From NCBI GenBank assembly GCA_947303625.1, contig CAMYYV010000009.1:1-48006 (forward strand): a stretch of DNA of 48,006 bases, in the 5' to 3' direction. The position numbers were made by a program, and so were the translations under genes. The notes under the pieces were generated by a model, which ran no database searches, was not told where the DNA came from, and saw only the letters and a program-made list of their open reading frames with translations. This DNA is from an uncultured Bacteroidales bacterium. Its GTDB lineage: Bacteria > Bacteroidota > Bacteroidia > Bacteroidales > F082. Below are positions 1-7,696 of the stretch, piece by piece; position 1 is the first letter of the stretch, and the number at the start of each line of letters is the position of its first letter.

Positions 1-1936
1 CGCTCACCTTGAAGGCAGGACAGAGCGTGCCACCCATCAAGTTCGACTTGCGGCAATCGCCCGAGCCGTTGCATTGCTCGATGCTGCACAACAAGGCATG
101 GAATTGGCTTTTGGCACCTGTGGCACCAGCCACTTTGCATTCGTCGAAGGCGGCTTTCCAATTATAGTACGTGTGATAGGTCCCTAAGGCTTGAGGTCCC
201 TGAGCCCGTCGAAGGGTCGAAGGGCTGTCTTTTCCACATAATTCCTTCTCAATAGCATATTGCTGGTCGACCTCAAACCGCAGCATGCTATCCATCGGCA
301 ACGTGTCGACGATCTTGTGCAAATTGAAGACTTGCAACGGGTCCCAACAGCGTTTCAGGTCTTTCATTAAGGCATAGACTTCGTCGCCATAGAGCAGCTG
401 GATGAACTCGCCGCGCAGCCGTCCGTCGCCATGTTCGCCGCTGAGTGAGCCTTTGTGTTTCTTGACCAACAAAGCAGTCTGATATGCTACCTCGCGGAAC
501 TTGCGTTTTCCATCGGCTTCTTTGATGTTGATGATGGGCCTCAAGTGCAATTCGCCTGTGCTGATATGGGCATGATAGACGCAATTCAATCCGAGTTGTT
601 CAAGCATTTTCGCGAAGTCGTCCATATAGTCTGGCAACCGTTCGGGGGCCACCGCCGTGTCTTCGATGACACTGATGGGTTTGGCGTCGCCTTTCATGCA
701 GGTGAGTAGTCCCAACCCGGCTTTACGCAGACTCCACACTTTGCTGATTTCATTGTCGTAAATGCGCGAACAAGCATACGCAAGCTGTTCGTCGTGAATT
801 AATGCTTTTTCCAATTGGTCAGCCACGGCATCAATTTCAGTCCTTGTCTCGCCGCGAAGCTCGATGATGAGGATAGCAGCAGGGTCGCCCTGCACGAAGA
901 AGCGGTTCTTTTGCTGCTCCATATTCAGTTTGCTGAGTTCCAGGATGTTGCGGTCCATCAACTCGACGGCAGAAGGATGATATTTCAAGGCAACCAAGTT
1001 GCCCAAAAAGCTCTTCTGAAGAGTGTCGCAGTGGGCGCATACCACCATTTTCTCTTTAGGCGGCAAGGGGTCGAGGTCGACTTTGATCTCTGTGATGAAG
1101 GCTAAGGTGCCTTCGCTTCCTGCCAGCACCTTGCAGAGGTTGACAATGCGTTCCTCAAGTGGTTTGGCGGCATTATGCAGGTCTTCGATGACCTCATCGA
1201 TAGCATAGCCGCACGAGCGACGACGCAGGCTCTTGTCGGGGTAGTTGTCCTCTATGAGGCGCACGGTTTTATCATCAAGAGCCCAGCGTATGAGTTGGGT
1301 ATAGATGCTTTTTATTAAAGAAGCGTCGGGAAACCGACATTCCATAGATTCCTCCCCCTCCTTATGCCCTCGCACGGAATGACATGGTATGTCGGTTTCC
1401 CAAAAACGGTGGCCAAATCGTGCTTCCAATTCACCGATGGTGTATTCCTTGAACTCTTCGATGCTGCCATCGCAAAGTACGCCACGGGCTTCAATTACAT
1501 GGTGTCGGGTGCTGCCATAGACCAAGGAATGCAGTCCGCACGAGTTGTTGCCGAACATGCCGCCGATACAGCAGCGGTTGCTGGTCGAGGTCTCGGGACT
1601 GAAGAAGAGGTTGTAAGGGGCTAAAGCGAGGTTCAATTCATCGAGGACGACACCGGGTTGCACCCTCGCCCATCGTTCTTCTTGGTTGATTTCAATAATC
1701 TTCTTAAAGTGTTTGCTGATGTCGACCACGATACCGCTTCCCACCACCTGTCCAGCGATGGATGTGCCGCCCGCACGGGGGATGAGGTGTGTCTTCTGTT
1801 TTTGTGCCTCTTGGATGAGGAAGACGATGTCCTGTTCGTTTTCGGGGAATGCCACCGCTTTGGGCACTTCGCGATAGGCTGAGGCATCGGTGGCATAGGC
1901 GATGCGATGGAGTGGATCCGTCAGCAGGGTGTACAT
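1..1936 (-). CDS. FAD-linked oxidase (GlcD/D-lactate dehydrogenase type) with Fe-S domain, 3' end outside window
   Basis: This is the N-terminal 645 residues of a large FAD-linked dehydrogenase; the C-terminus runs off the window. The start is the ATG at 1936, seven bases after the stop of the CapD-like gene, so the two are probably co-transcribed. The N-terminal part has the PCMH-type FAD-binding signature (residues near IPRAGGTSIAGQ, then FFSPETSTSNRCCIGGMFGNN). The middle part fits the FAD-oxidase C-terminal fold (VMxxH-like SGEHGDGRLRGEF). The last visible part, CNGSGDCRK followed by GTLCPAF, begins the ferredoxin-like Fe-S region found in fused D-lactate or 2-hydroxyacid dehydrogenases that donate electrons to a membrane or cytosolic acceptor. 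The substrate cannot be told. Two palindromic repeats are embedded in frame (1328-1401, giving IPCHSVRGHKEGEESMECRF, and 198-225, giving PSTLRRAQGP). The frame stays open through both, so the gene looks intact. Confidence 0.85.
   Translation of the reverse strand, partial: MYTLLTDPLHRIAYATDASAYREVPKAVAFPENEQDIVFLIQEAQKQKTHLIPRAGGTSIAGQVVGSGIVVDISKHFKKIIEINQEERWARVQPGVVLDELNLALAPYNLFFSPETSTSNRCCIGGMFGNNSCGLHSLVYGSTRHHVIEARGVLCDGSIEEFKEYTIGELEARFGHRFWETDIPCHSVRGHKEGEESMECRFPDASLIKSIYTQLIRWALDDKTVRLIEDNYPDKSLRRRSCGYAIDEVIEDLHNAAKPLEERIVNLCKVLAGSEGTLAFITEIKVDLDPLPPKEKMVVCAHCDTLQKSFLGNLVALKYHPSAVELMDRNILELSKLNMEQQKNRFFVQGDPAAILIIELRGETRTEIDAVADQLEKALIHDEQLAYACSRIYDNEISKVWSLRKAGLGLLTCMKGDAKPISVIEDTAVAPERLPDYMDDFAKMLEQLGLNCVYHAHISTGELHLRPIINIKEADGKRKFREVAYQTALLVKKHKGSLSGEHGDGRLRGEFIQLLYGDEVYALMKDLKRCWDPLQVFNLHKIVDTLPMDSMLRFEVDQQYAIEKELCGKDSPSTLRRAQGPQALGTYHTYYNWKAAFDECKVAGATGAKSQFHALLCSIEQCNGSGDCRKSNLMGGTLCPAFKVS
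198..225. repeat. Family B palindromic repeat (CCCTGAGCCCGTCGAAGGG type), in CDS
   Basis: The sequence CCCTGAGCCCGTCGAAGGG followed by TCGAAGGGC lies inside the FAD oxidase gene and is read on the minus strand as PSTLRRAQGP. The same unit occurs at 25351-25388 and 28091-28114. It sits in the stretch before the Fe-S motif, probably an exposed linker. Confidence 0.85.
1328..1401. repeat. Family A palindromic repeat with core ATGTCATTyCG...AGGAAATCTATG, in CDS
   Basis: The element has perfect 13-base arms, GGGAAACCGACAT and ATGTCGGTTTCCC, around a core that on the minus strand reads ATGTCATTCCG, a variable part, then AAGGAGGGGGAGGAATCTATG. The core matches that of the copy at 7390-7450, but the arms differ. 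It is translated in frame in the FAD oxidase. Confidence 0.85.
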
Positions 1937-1942
1937 CGCTGA

Positions 1943-3856
1943 TTATTTGTCCAGCTGGCTGAAAACGCTGTTATTACTCTTGAATTCGGGTACGATGACC
2001 TTCATCTGGGCCACAATTCTCATCGGGTCGCAGGTCTCGAGTTCGTCATGGAGCTTTGCTATCATGCTGTCGACCTCGCTGGCTTCGTATTTACGCACGA
2101 CGGCATGCATAATTTTCTCGTTTTCGGTCTTGATGGTGTTCTCTTCGTTGGCCAGTACCTCTTCGTAGAGTTTCTCGCCAGGGCGCAATCCTGTTTCGAT
2201 GATTTCGATTTCGGGACGATGGGACAACTGCCGCATCTTCTCGGCGAGGTCCCAAATCTTGACTTTCTCGCCCATATCGAAGACGAAAATATCACCACCC
2301 TCGCCGATGGAGCCAGCTTCAAGCACGAGGCTACAGGCCTCGGGGATGGTCATGAAGAAACGGGTAATGCGGCGGTCGGTGACGGTGATGGGACCCCCTT
2401 GTTCAATCTGTTTGCGGAATAGAGGCACAACGGAACCGTTTGAACCTAATACATTGCCGAAACGCGTCGTAATAAACTTGGTGTTGCCATGGCGGCTCTG
2501 CGTATATATCTCGGCGATGCGCTTCGTAGCCCCCATCACATTGGTCGGGTTAACGGCTTTGTCGGTGGAGATCATGACAAACTTCTCCACACCGTATTCC
2601 ACAGAGAGGTCGGCCACAAGCTTGGTGCCGAACACGTTGACAAATACGGCCTCGTAAGCGTTCTCCTCCATGAACGGAACGTGCTTGTAGGCTGCGGCAT
2701 GAAACACCACTTGGGGATGGTAGGTCTCAAACACTTCTCTCATGCGCACGGGGTCTTTCACGTTGGTGATGACAAAAGCCATCTTGTCGCGCTTGTCCTT
2801 GAAATTCTCTGTGTTGTTCATCTCAAACTGGAAGTCGTACATGGGCGACTCAGCCTGGTCGAGCATGATGAGTTTGGATGGGTTGTACTGCATCACTTGG
2901 CGGCAAATTTCGCTGCCGATGGAACCGGCAGCACCGGTGACGAGCACCACTTTGTCTTTCACTTCGCGCGCCACGTTTTCTTTGCCTAAGGTGATGGGTG
3001 TGCGGCCCAAGAGGTCTTCAATTTTGATGTCTTGGATTTGATTCGTCGAGATCTTGCCATCGACCCATTTGTCAAAAGCCGGGATAGACTTTACGATGAG
3101 GTTGAGCGCCAAACCCTGCTCAATGATTTCCTTGCTGCGTTCTTGGGTAAGGCTGGGGATGGCCACAATCATCACTTCGATGCCGTATTTCTTGATAAAT
3201 TCGGGGGTCATGGCCTCCTTGGGAGAGAAAATTTTGATGGTATTAATCTGTGTACCTACGCGTTTCAGATCGTCGTCAACGAAAACCTTGATTTTAAATT
3301 TTGAATTAGTGTCTTGACTCAACGTGCGCAACAGCATAGTTCCGCCGTCGCCCGCGCCGTAGATGAGGGTATTCATCTTTTCAGCCGAGTTCTTGTACAC
3401 TTCATTATATAGACGTCGGATGACGAAACGCATCAAACTCAATGCCACCAGAGTGATTAGGTAGTGGTAGATGATGGTCACGTAACGCGGGTACAAATCA
3501 GAGGCCAAAGCCGGAGAAATCTCATGGATGACCAACTTGCTGATGATGAGGAAAGACAAAGCACCTGTACAAGCGTAAAAGAGCTTTCGGATGTCGTTAA
3601 ATCCCGAATAACGGAGCATACCATCGTAGGTCCTGCTGATAAGAAAAGCCAAGAGGTAGACCACAGGCACAAGCCAAATACGGCTCCAATCGAAGGTGGA
3701 AGCGCTAATGTCCTTGAAATAAAGCATCAGGATGGCTATCACATAGGCCAAAAAGACGATGAATATATCTACCGCCAAAATCCAGATACGAGGCAGAGTA
3801 TTGCTTTTGTGTTTTCCGAAGATGAAATCACAAAAATGTTTGATCATTTTTAGCAT
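1943..3856 (-). CDS. Nucleoside-diphosphate-sugar 4,6-dehydratase/epimerase, CapD/WbpM family, membrane anchored
   Basis: The 637-residue protein has the full long form of the CapD/WbpM/PglF family. About four hydrophobic helices occupy the first ~130 residues (for example IWILAVDIFIVFLAYVIAIL). A CoA-binding-like Rossmann region follows (LIYGAGDGGTMLLR, near residue 165), and then the catalytic SDR domain with VLVTGAAGSIGSEICRQ at about 303 and MISTDKAVNPTNVMGATK at about 428. The family uses NAD(P) to convert UDP-HexNAc to 4-keto-6-deoxy intermediates for capsule, O-antigen or protein glycans at the inner membrane. The start is the ATG at 3856 (an ATG at 3847 is possible); a near-consensus -7 element, TATTATTG, lies at 3879-3886. 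It is followed directly by the FAD oxidase and preceded by the sugar-uptake operon, which suggests glycan building, but the exact substrate is not visible. Confidence 0.9.
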   Translation of the reverse strand: MLKMIKHFCDFIFGKHKSNTLPRIWILAVDIFIVFLAYVIAILMLYFKDISASTFDWSRIWLVPVVYLLAFLISRTYDGMLRYSGFNDIRKLFYACTGALSFLIISKLVIHEISPALASDLYPRYVTIIYHYLITLVALSLMRFVIRRLYNEVYKNSAEKMNTLIYGAGDGGTMLLRTLSQDTNSKFKIKVFVDDDLKRVGTQINTIKIFSPKEAMTPEFIKKYGIEVMIVAIPSLTQERSKEIIEQGLALNLIVKSIPAFDKWVDGKISTNQIQDIKIEDLLGRTPITLGKENVAREVKDKVVLVTGAAGSIGSEICRQVMQYNPSKLIMLDQAESPMYDFQFEMNNTENFKDKRDKMAFVITNVKDPVRMREVFETYHPQVVFHAAAYKHVPFMEENAYEAVFVNVFGTKLVADLSVEYGVEKFVMISTDKAVNPTNVMGATKRIAEIYTQSRHGNTKFITTRFGNVLGSNGSVVPLFRKQIEQGGPITVTDRRITRFFMTIPEACSLVLEAGSIGEGGDIFVFDMGEKVKIWDLAEKMRQLSHRPEIEIIETGLRPGEKLYEEVLANEENTIKTENEKIMHAVVRKYEASEVDSMIAKLHDELETCDPMRIVAQMKVIVPEFKSNNSVFSQLDK

Positions 3857-3904
3857 TGTAAAAGGTCATTAGAACGCGCAATAATACAACTTTTTTCAAA
3901 TGTT

Positions 3905-4228
3905 TCAAAAAATTTTTTCCATTCGCTGCCATTTCCCCGTTGAGGGCAGGCTGGGGTCGGCTCCTTGGCATTGTGCCACATGGGCCTCCCACTCGGCTTG
4001 GCGTGGTAAGGTGGCAAGCCGCGCCATGTCGCGTTCCCAGTCGAAGTCATCAACCGTGTCGCATATCATAAACACTTGGTTTTCAAATCGGTAAATCTGC
4101 ATATCAAGGATACCGACTTGACGTTGGCCTTCGATTACCTCGGGCCACACATGGGCGTGGAGTTCGCAATATTTCGCGATGAGTTCGGGGTCGTCGACGA
4201 GTTGTAAGGTTTGGCAATAGCGTTTCAT
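3905..4228 (-). CDS. L-rhamnose/L-fucose mutarotase-like protein (RhaM family)
   Basis: This 107-residue protein has the size and motifs of the RhaM/DUF718 mutarotases: KRYCQTLQLVDDPELIAKY, HAHVWPEV, and the conserved MARLATLPRQAEWEAHVAQC near the C-terminus. These enzymes interconvert the alpha and beta anomers of L-rhamnose (some members act on fucose), feeding the anomer needed by the next enzyme. Its ATG overlaps the stop of the permease gene by four bases (ATGA), so it is translationally coupled as the last gene of the kinase-permease-mutarotase operon. The adjacent FucP-like permease makes fucose or a related deoxysugar the likely substrate, but rhamnose cannot be excluded. Confidence 0.87.
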   Translation of the reverse strand: MKRYCQTLQLVDDPELIAKYCELHAHVWPEVIEGQRQVGILDMQIYRFENQVFMICDTVDDFDWERDMARLATLPRQAEWEAHVAQCQGADPSLPSTGKWQRMEKIF

Positions 4229-5505
4229 ATTTTTTTACTTCTAAATCCATACAAAGTCACAATTACAAAGCATAGTAGCGGCAGCGCGTAACTCACATTC
4301 ACGGCAGGATGGCCCCAAATAGAGCCGCAGTCAATAATCATTCCTTGCAGCGGAGGCATCAGCGCGCCGCCGACAATGGCCATTACCAAGAATGCTGCAC
4401 CAAGAGAGGCGTCGGCAAGCGATACCTTCTCCAAAGCCGTGCCATAGATAGTGGGGAACATCAAACTCATAAAGAGACTAATGCATACAAGGCAATAAAG
4501 ACCAGCTTTGCCCACAATAAAGATAGCACCCAGCGAGCACAGGGCTGCACACAAACCAAACAAGGTCAGTAGTTTCCGGCCGTCTACGTACTTCATGAGG
4601 AAGGTGGATACAAAACGACCAATGAGGAAGAGACACATGGCCAATATGTTGTAGTTCTGCGCTGTGGCCTTGTTGATGCCAAGGTTGTCGGCATACTGGA
4701 TGATAAAGGTCCAGACCATGATTTGAGCAGCCACGTAGAATGCCTGAGCCACTACACCCTCGCGATAAACGCGGTTATGCCATAGGTTTTTGAGGCTTTG
4801 ACGTATGCTGTTCTGCTTATTGGAATCTCCTGTGGTTGTCGGCACTTTGATACAGGCAATGACGACCAACAATATGAGTACTACTATTCCTAGCGCCACA
4901 TAAGGATTACGAATGATCACCAAATCGTGCAAGCGGATAGTGGATTTTTCGGCATCGGACAGCATCGGAAACACGACCGCTCCTGTGGCATCGCGCTTGT
5001 CGCTCAAAAGGTTGGGCAGCACCACCAGTGATGCTACCGCCATACCCGCTAATGAACCCATGGGGTTAAACGCTTGCGCCAGGTTCAATCGTCGTGTCGC
5101 GTTCTCCTTACTGCCGAGCGATAGGATGAAAGGGTTTGCCGTCGTCTCCAGGAAGGCCAGGCCAAAGGTCAAGATATATAAGCTGAAGCAGAAAAAGGTA
5201 AAGCTTTGTCGTGCCGCTGCAGGAATGAAGAGGAATGCGCCGATGGCATAGAGTGCTAACCCCAGTAAAATACCCCACTTGTAGCTATATCGTCGGATGA
5301 ACAAAGCGGCAGGTATCGCCATCGTGGCATAACCTCCATAGAAAGCGAACTGGATGAGCGATGCTTTGGCAGCGGGAAGTTCCATCAGTGTTTGAAATGC
5401 TGCTACCATGGGGTTAGTGATGTCGTTGGCAAACCCCCATAAAGCGAACAATGTGGTTATGGCGATGAAGGGGACGAGGTTTTTCTTGTCGACCAGTTTG
5501 TTCAT
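4225..5505 (-). CDS. FucP-like sugar:H+ symporter (MFS)
   Basis: The protein has 426 residues with about 12 hydrophobic segments and clear FucP features: LVPFIAITTLFALWGFANDITNPMV at the start, LETTANPFILSLG near residue 120, RRLNLAQAFNPMGSLAG, and a second-half FPTIYGTALEKV. FucP-type carriers import L-fucose or related sugars with protons; the WGFANDITNP region is the family signature, while the FucP subgroup shared by glucose/galactose permeases makes the exact sugar uncertain. The start ATG overlaps the stop of the upstream kinase fusion by four bases, and its own stop overlaps the mutarotase start, so three genes form a tightly coupled operon from the promoter at 6725-6732. Confidence 0.88.
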   Translation of the reverse strand: MNKLVDKKNLVPFIAITTLFALWGFANDITNPMVAAFQTLMELPAAKASLIQFAFYGGYATMAIPAALFIRRYSYKWGILLGLALYAIGAFLFIPAAARQSFTFFCFSLYILTFGLAFLETTANPFILSLGSKENATRRLNLAQAFNPMGSLAGMAVASLVVLPNLLSDKRDATGAVVFPMLSDAEKSTIRLHDLVIIRNPYVALGIVVLILLVVIACIKVPTTTGDSNKQNSIRQSLKNLWHNRVYREGVVAQAFYVAAQIMVWTFIIQYADNLGINKATAQNYNILAMCLFLIGRFVSTFLMKYVDGRKLLTLFGLCAALCSLGAIFIVGKAGLYCLVCISLFMSLMFPTIYGTALEKVSLADASLGAAFLVMAIVGGALMPPLQGMIIDCGSIWGHPAVNVSYALPLLCFVIVTLYGFRSKKI

Positions 5506-6707
5506 TTTCTTCTGATTGTAAGAGAGACAGCTTCTGATTGTTGTTCACAGAACGTTTTGGTATCTTTGACGACGCAGGCCAGATAACCGCCTCCTCCTGC
5601 CCCTGGCATCTTCCATGCCAACACATCTTCCAAAGCGGAATACTTTTCGATGTAGTCTTCTATGGTAGGAGATTGCGGGTCTTCGCCCGCAATGACGTTC
5701 TTGGGGTGAATCATACCTGGAAACATGGCGGTCTGGGCGTCGAACGAGGCTTTGTATGCCGTTGCAAAAGCCGTTAAGTCCTTGTTCATGATGGCGTTCC
5801 AGCAGTCGTCGGCAGCCTTGGCCAAGGCTTTCACTTTGGGTTCGGTGATGTCTTTGCCTTCCACGACGGAGCAGCCTAGTTTGCGTGGTTCCATGGGAAT
5901 CATGACGAGATGGTTTTCGAGCCAGCTTAAGATCTCGTCGTCTTGGCAGGTCTCGATCTTGATGGGCCAATATAGCTTGTCGTAATAATGCCTTGCCAAG
6001 CCGGGCATGCAGATGCCGATGCTGTCCTGCGCCCCGCTGATGATGCCGTCGCTGCGCTCGGGGTCGTTCTCGAAACAGAAGACGAGTTTGGCGAGGGTCT
6101 CGGGGTCCATGTCGGGCAGGTGTAGGGGCCAGATGCGTCTGATCATGTTGCGCGTCGAAGTGGAGAGACCGCAGCGTTCGCGGATTTCAAAGGTAGGCTC
6201 GAGCGAGATGGTGATGGCCCAGCCGGGGGCGTGGCACGAGACGTAGGGTTGGTCGATCCAGGTGCCGGCGAGGTCGAGGCGGGTGGGAATTTGGCAGATG
6301 TCGCGTTTCAAGGCTGTCGACGAGCGGGCTTCAAGCCCATCGGAGGGAACACGTTGCAACACGATGTATTGGATGCCGCGCTCCTCGCAGAAACGGCGTT
6401 TCTCTTCCGATGCGCCGTCTTCGTTGACCACGAAGATGTCGGGTTTCAGGCGCTCGACGGTGCTGATGAAATCCATTACACCGTCGCCGTCGTTGATGAA
6501 TGCATCTTTTACGTAGCGGATGGCCTTCACCATGAAGAGGCGTTCTTGCTCGGGATAGAGCGTCTTGTGGTTCTTGTAGTGCAGGATGGTCTCGTCGGAG
6601 CCGATACCGACATAGAGGTCGCCATATTGCGCCGCCTGACGGAAAAACTCCACGTGGCCGCTGTGCAGCAGGTCGTAGCAGCCCGAGACAAATACTTTCT
6701 TGGTCAT
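5502..6707 (-). CDS. Bifunctional HxGH nucleotidyltransferase - GHMP sugar kinase fusion
   Basis: The 401-residue protein joins two enzymes. Residues 1-135 form a cytidylyltransferase-like domain with VSGCYDLLHSGHVEFF (the HxGH nucleotide-binding motif at H15-H18), PEQERLFMVKAIRYV, and RSSTALK near 128, which corresponds to the SSTxLK motif. Residues 138-401 are a GHMP kinase with RLDLAGTWIDQPYV, GLSTST, SGAQDSIGICMPGL and the glycine motif PGAGGGGY near 368. GHMP kinases of this branch phosphorylate C1 of fucose or heptoses, and the first domain could then make an NDP-sugar, possibly a CDP- or ADP-sugar. The order and the nucleotidyltransferase type differ from Bacteroides Fkp (pyrophosphorylase plus fucokinase) and from HldE (PfkB kinase plus nucleotidyltransferase). 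The first gene of the operon, it has promoter TATCTTTG at 6725-6732 and a short leader. A palindromic repeat (5664-5697) codes for VIAGEDPQSPTIED just before the glycine motif. Confidence 0.8.
   Translation of the reverse strand: MTKKVFVSGCYDLLHSGHVEFFRQAAQYGDLYVGIGSDETILHYKNHKTLYPEQERLFMVKAIRYVKDAFINDGDGVMDFISTVERLKPDIFVVNEDGASEEKRRFCEERGIQYIVLQRVPSDGLEARSSTALKRDICQIPTRLDLAGTWIDQPYVSCHAPGWAITISLEPTFEIRERCGLSTSTRNMIRRIWPLHLPDMDPETLAKLVFCFENDPERSDGIISGAQDSIGICMPGLARHYYDKLYWPIKIETCQDDEILSWLENHLVMIPMEPRKLGCSVVEGKDITEPKVKALAKAADDCWNAIMNKDLTAFATAYKASFDAQTAMFPGMIHPKNVIAGEDPQSPTIEDYIEKYSALEDVLAWKMPGAGGGGYLACVVKDTKTFCEQQSEAVSLTIRRK
5664..5697. repeat. Family F repeat (AGGAGATTGCGGG...CCCGCAATGA), in CDS
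   Basis: The unit AGGAGATTGCGGG, a TCTTCG loop and CCCGCAATGAC forms a hairpin with arms ATTGCGGG and CCCGCAAT. The same half-element is part of the larger intergenic palindrome at 31110-31195. Here it is read in frame on the minus strand within the kinase domain. Confidence 0.8.
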
Positions 6708-6724
6708 TGGGTATTAATTTGGCG

Positions 6725-6732
6725 CAAAGATA
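6725..6732 (-). promoter_or_regulatory. -7 promoter element TATCTTTG for the sugar operon
   Basis: On the minus strand the sequence TATCTTTG matches the Bacteroidetes -7 consensus TAnnTTTG and lies 18 bases before the start codon of the kinase fusion. No clear -33 TTG is visible; that region overlaps the end of the SprT-like gene. Confidence 0.7.
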
Positions 6733-6740
6733 GTGATTTT

Positions 6741-7358
6741 TTATACTACCTGCACTTCAGCCAAAGCTGCCACGAAATACCAGCGCCCATTAGTTTCGCA
6801 GTAGCATTTATAACGTGTACGCTGCTTCTCCCCTTTTTGGAAGACAAGGCCGTTTTTGGTTTTGAAGCGTGTACCCTCGGGAAGGCTTTCCACTGTGGTA
6901 GTATTGGTTGGGTTCTTGTCGTATTGGTGTAGTACCCTTTGCAGGTTTAGGTCGGCGGTACTGGAGGCTTTGATGTGTTGCAGGTGGTTCAGAAGGGCTT
7001 CGAGCACGTCGTCGGGGAAGACGGTCTGGGTCATGAAAGGTTGTAACAAGGCTGCAAACTGCTGTTGCCATTCTGAACCATGTGGCGACACCTTTTTTGA
7101 GCCATATTGTTGATACACGTCGTAATGCGCCACCTCGTGGACGTATGTGATTAGCATCTGATAGGGGTTGAGGTCCATGTTCAGGGTGATGGTGCAAATG
7201 CCGTTTTTCGTTCTCGGTGGACGGAAGTCACCCAATTTGGAGCTGCGGGGGCGTTTGAAATAGAGCTTGAAATGGCGTTGCGTGAACATCTCGCCTACCA
7301 TCGTCACTGCTGTCTCTGGAAAATGACGTTTTAGCAGTTCAAGTTCTTCGGGTTTCAT
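6741..7358 (-). CDS. SprT-like zinc metallopeptidase-like protein
   Basis: The 205-residue protein carries the SprT/Spartan zincin signature MLITYVHEVAHYDVY, with HExxH at residues 74-78, and after it the third-ligand region HGSEWQQQF. The C-terminal part (FKTKNGLVFQKGEKQRTRYKCYC) corresponds to the zinc-ribbon region of SprT proteins but has lost most of the cysteine pairs. Eukaryotic relatives cleave DNA-protein crosslinks; the bacterial role is not established. It starts at the ATG at 7358, directly after the small lipoprotein gene ends at 7364, so it may belong to the M23 transcription unit. Soluble, no signal peptide. Confidence 0.82.
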   Translation of the reverse strand: MKPEELELLKRHFPETAVTMVGEMFTQRHFKLYFKRPRSSKLGDFRPPRTKNGICTITLNMDLNPYQMLITYVHEVAHYDVYQQYGSKKVSPHGSEWQQQFAALLQPFMTQTVFPDDVLEALLNHLQHIKASSTADLNLQRVLHQYDKNPTNTTTVESLPEGTRFKTKNGLVFQKGEKQRTRYKCYCETNGRWYFVAALAEVQVV

Positions 7359-7363
7359 CAGTA

Positions 7364-7696
7364 TTAATTCTGGTAGTATGTCATACCGAACCTTTCAGTG
7401 CATAGATTTCCTCCCTCCTTCGTCGGTCGAAATGACATGCACTGAAAGGTGAGAGTATCTAAGGTTTCCTGTGGGACATAGCTCCACTTGGTGCAGGTGT
7501 TGCAGTGGCGTGGTGTACGACGACGCCCCGGGACTTCTTTGGTACGGCAGGAAGACATGAAAACCGTGGTGAGTATTAATGCGAGGATTAGGGTTGTTTT
7601 TACTCCCCCTTGCCCCCTCTCAGAGGGGGATGGTCCCCCTTCTAAAGGGGGCAGGGGGGAGTGAAAAAACGCTCTTATTTTCATAATCTTTTTCAT
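7364..7696 (-). CDS. Small lipoprotein built partly from palindromic repeats
   Basis: I place the start at the ATG at 7696 (MKKIMKIRAFF), which overlaps the M23 gene stop as ATGA, giving 110 residues. The signal peptide is split: a positive n-region, then HSPLPPLEGGPSPSERGQGG, which is the translation of the C-rich palindrome at 7602-7662, then the hydrophobic core and lipobox (TLILALILTTVFMSSC). The mature part has a basic stretch and CNTCTKWS, a short motif I associate with small Bacteroidales lipoproteins. The C-terminal third (FQCMSFRPTKEGGNLCTERF) is the translation of the family A palindrome at 7390-7450. No usable start codon lies between the first repeat and the hydrophobic core, so the repeat must be translated if the protein is exported. 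Function unknown; a decaying gene is also possible. Confidence 0.62.
   Translation of the reverse strand: MKKIMKIRAFFHSPLPPLEGGPSPSERGQGGVKTTLILALILTTVFMSSCRTKEVPGRRRTPRHCNTCTKWSYVPQETLDTLTFQCMSFRPTKEGGNLCTERFGMTYYQN
7390..7450. repeat. Family A palindromic repeat, second copy, in CDS
   Basis: The arms ACCTTTCAGTGCAT and ATGCACTGAAAGGT are perfectly complementary and enclose a core (minus strand GTCATTTCGACCGACGAAGG, then AGGGAGGAAATCT). The core matches the copy at 1328-1401 but the arms are unrelated to it. It encodes most of the C-terminus of the small lipoprotein. Confidence 0.87.
7602..7662. repeat. Family C palindromic repeat (CCCCCT...AGGGGG), in signal peptide
   Basis: The outer arms are ACTCCCCCTTGCCCCCT and the matching AGGGGGCAGGGGGGAGT. 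Inside are two small hairpins, CCCCCTCTCAGAGGGGG and CCCCCTTCTAAAGGGGG. It is read in frame on the minus strand as SPLPPLEGGPSPSERGQGG. A shorter relative is at 25958-25993. Confidence 0.88.
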
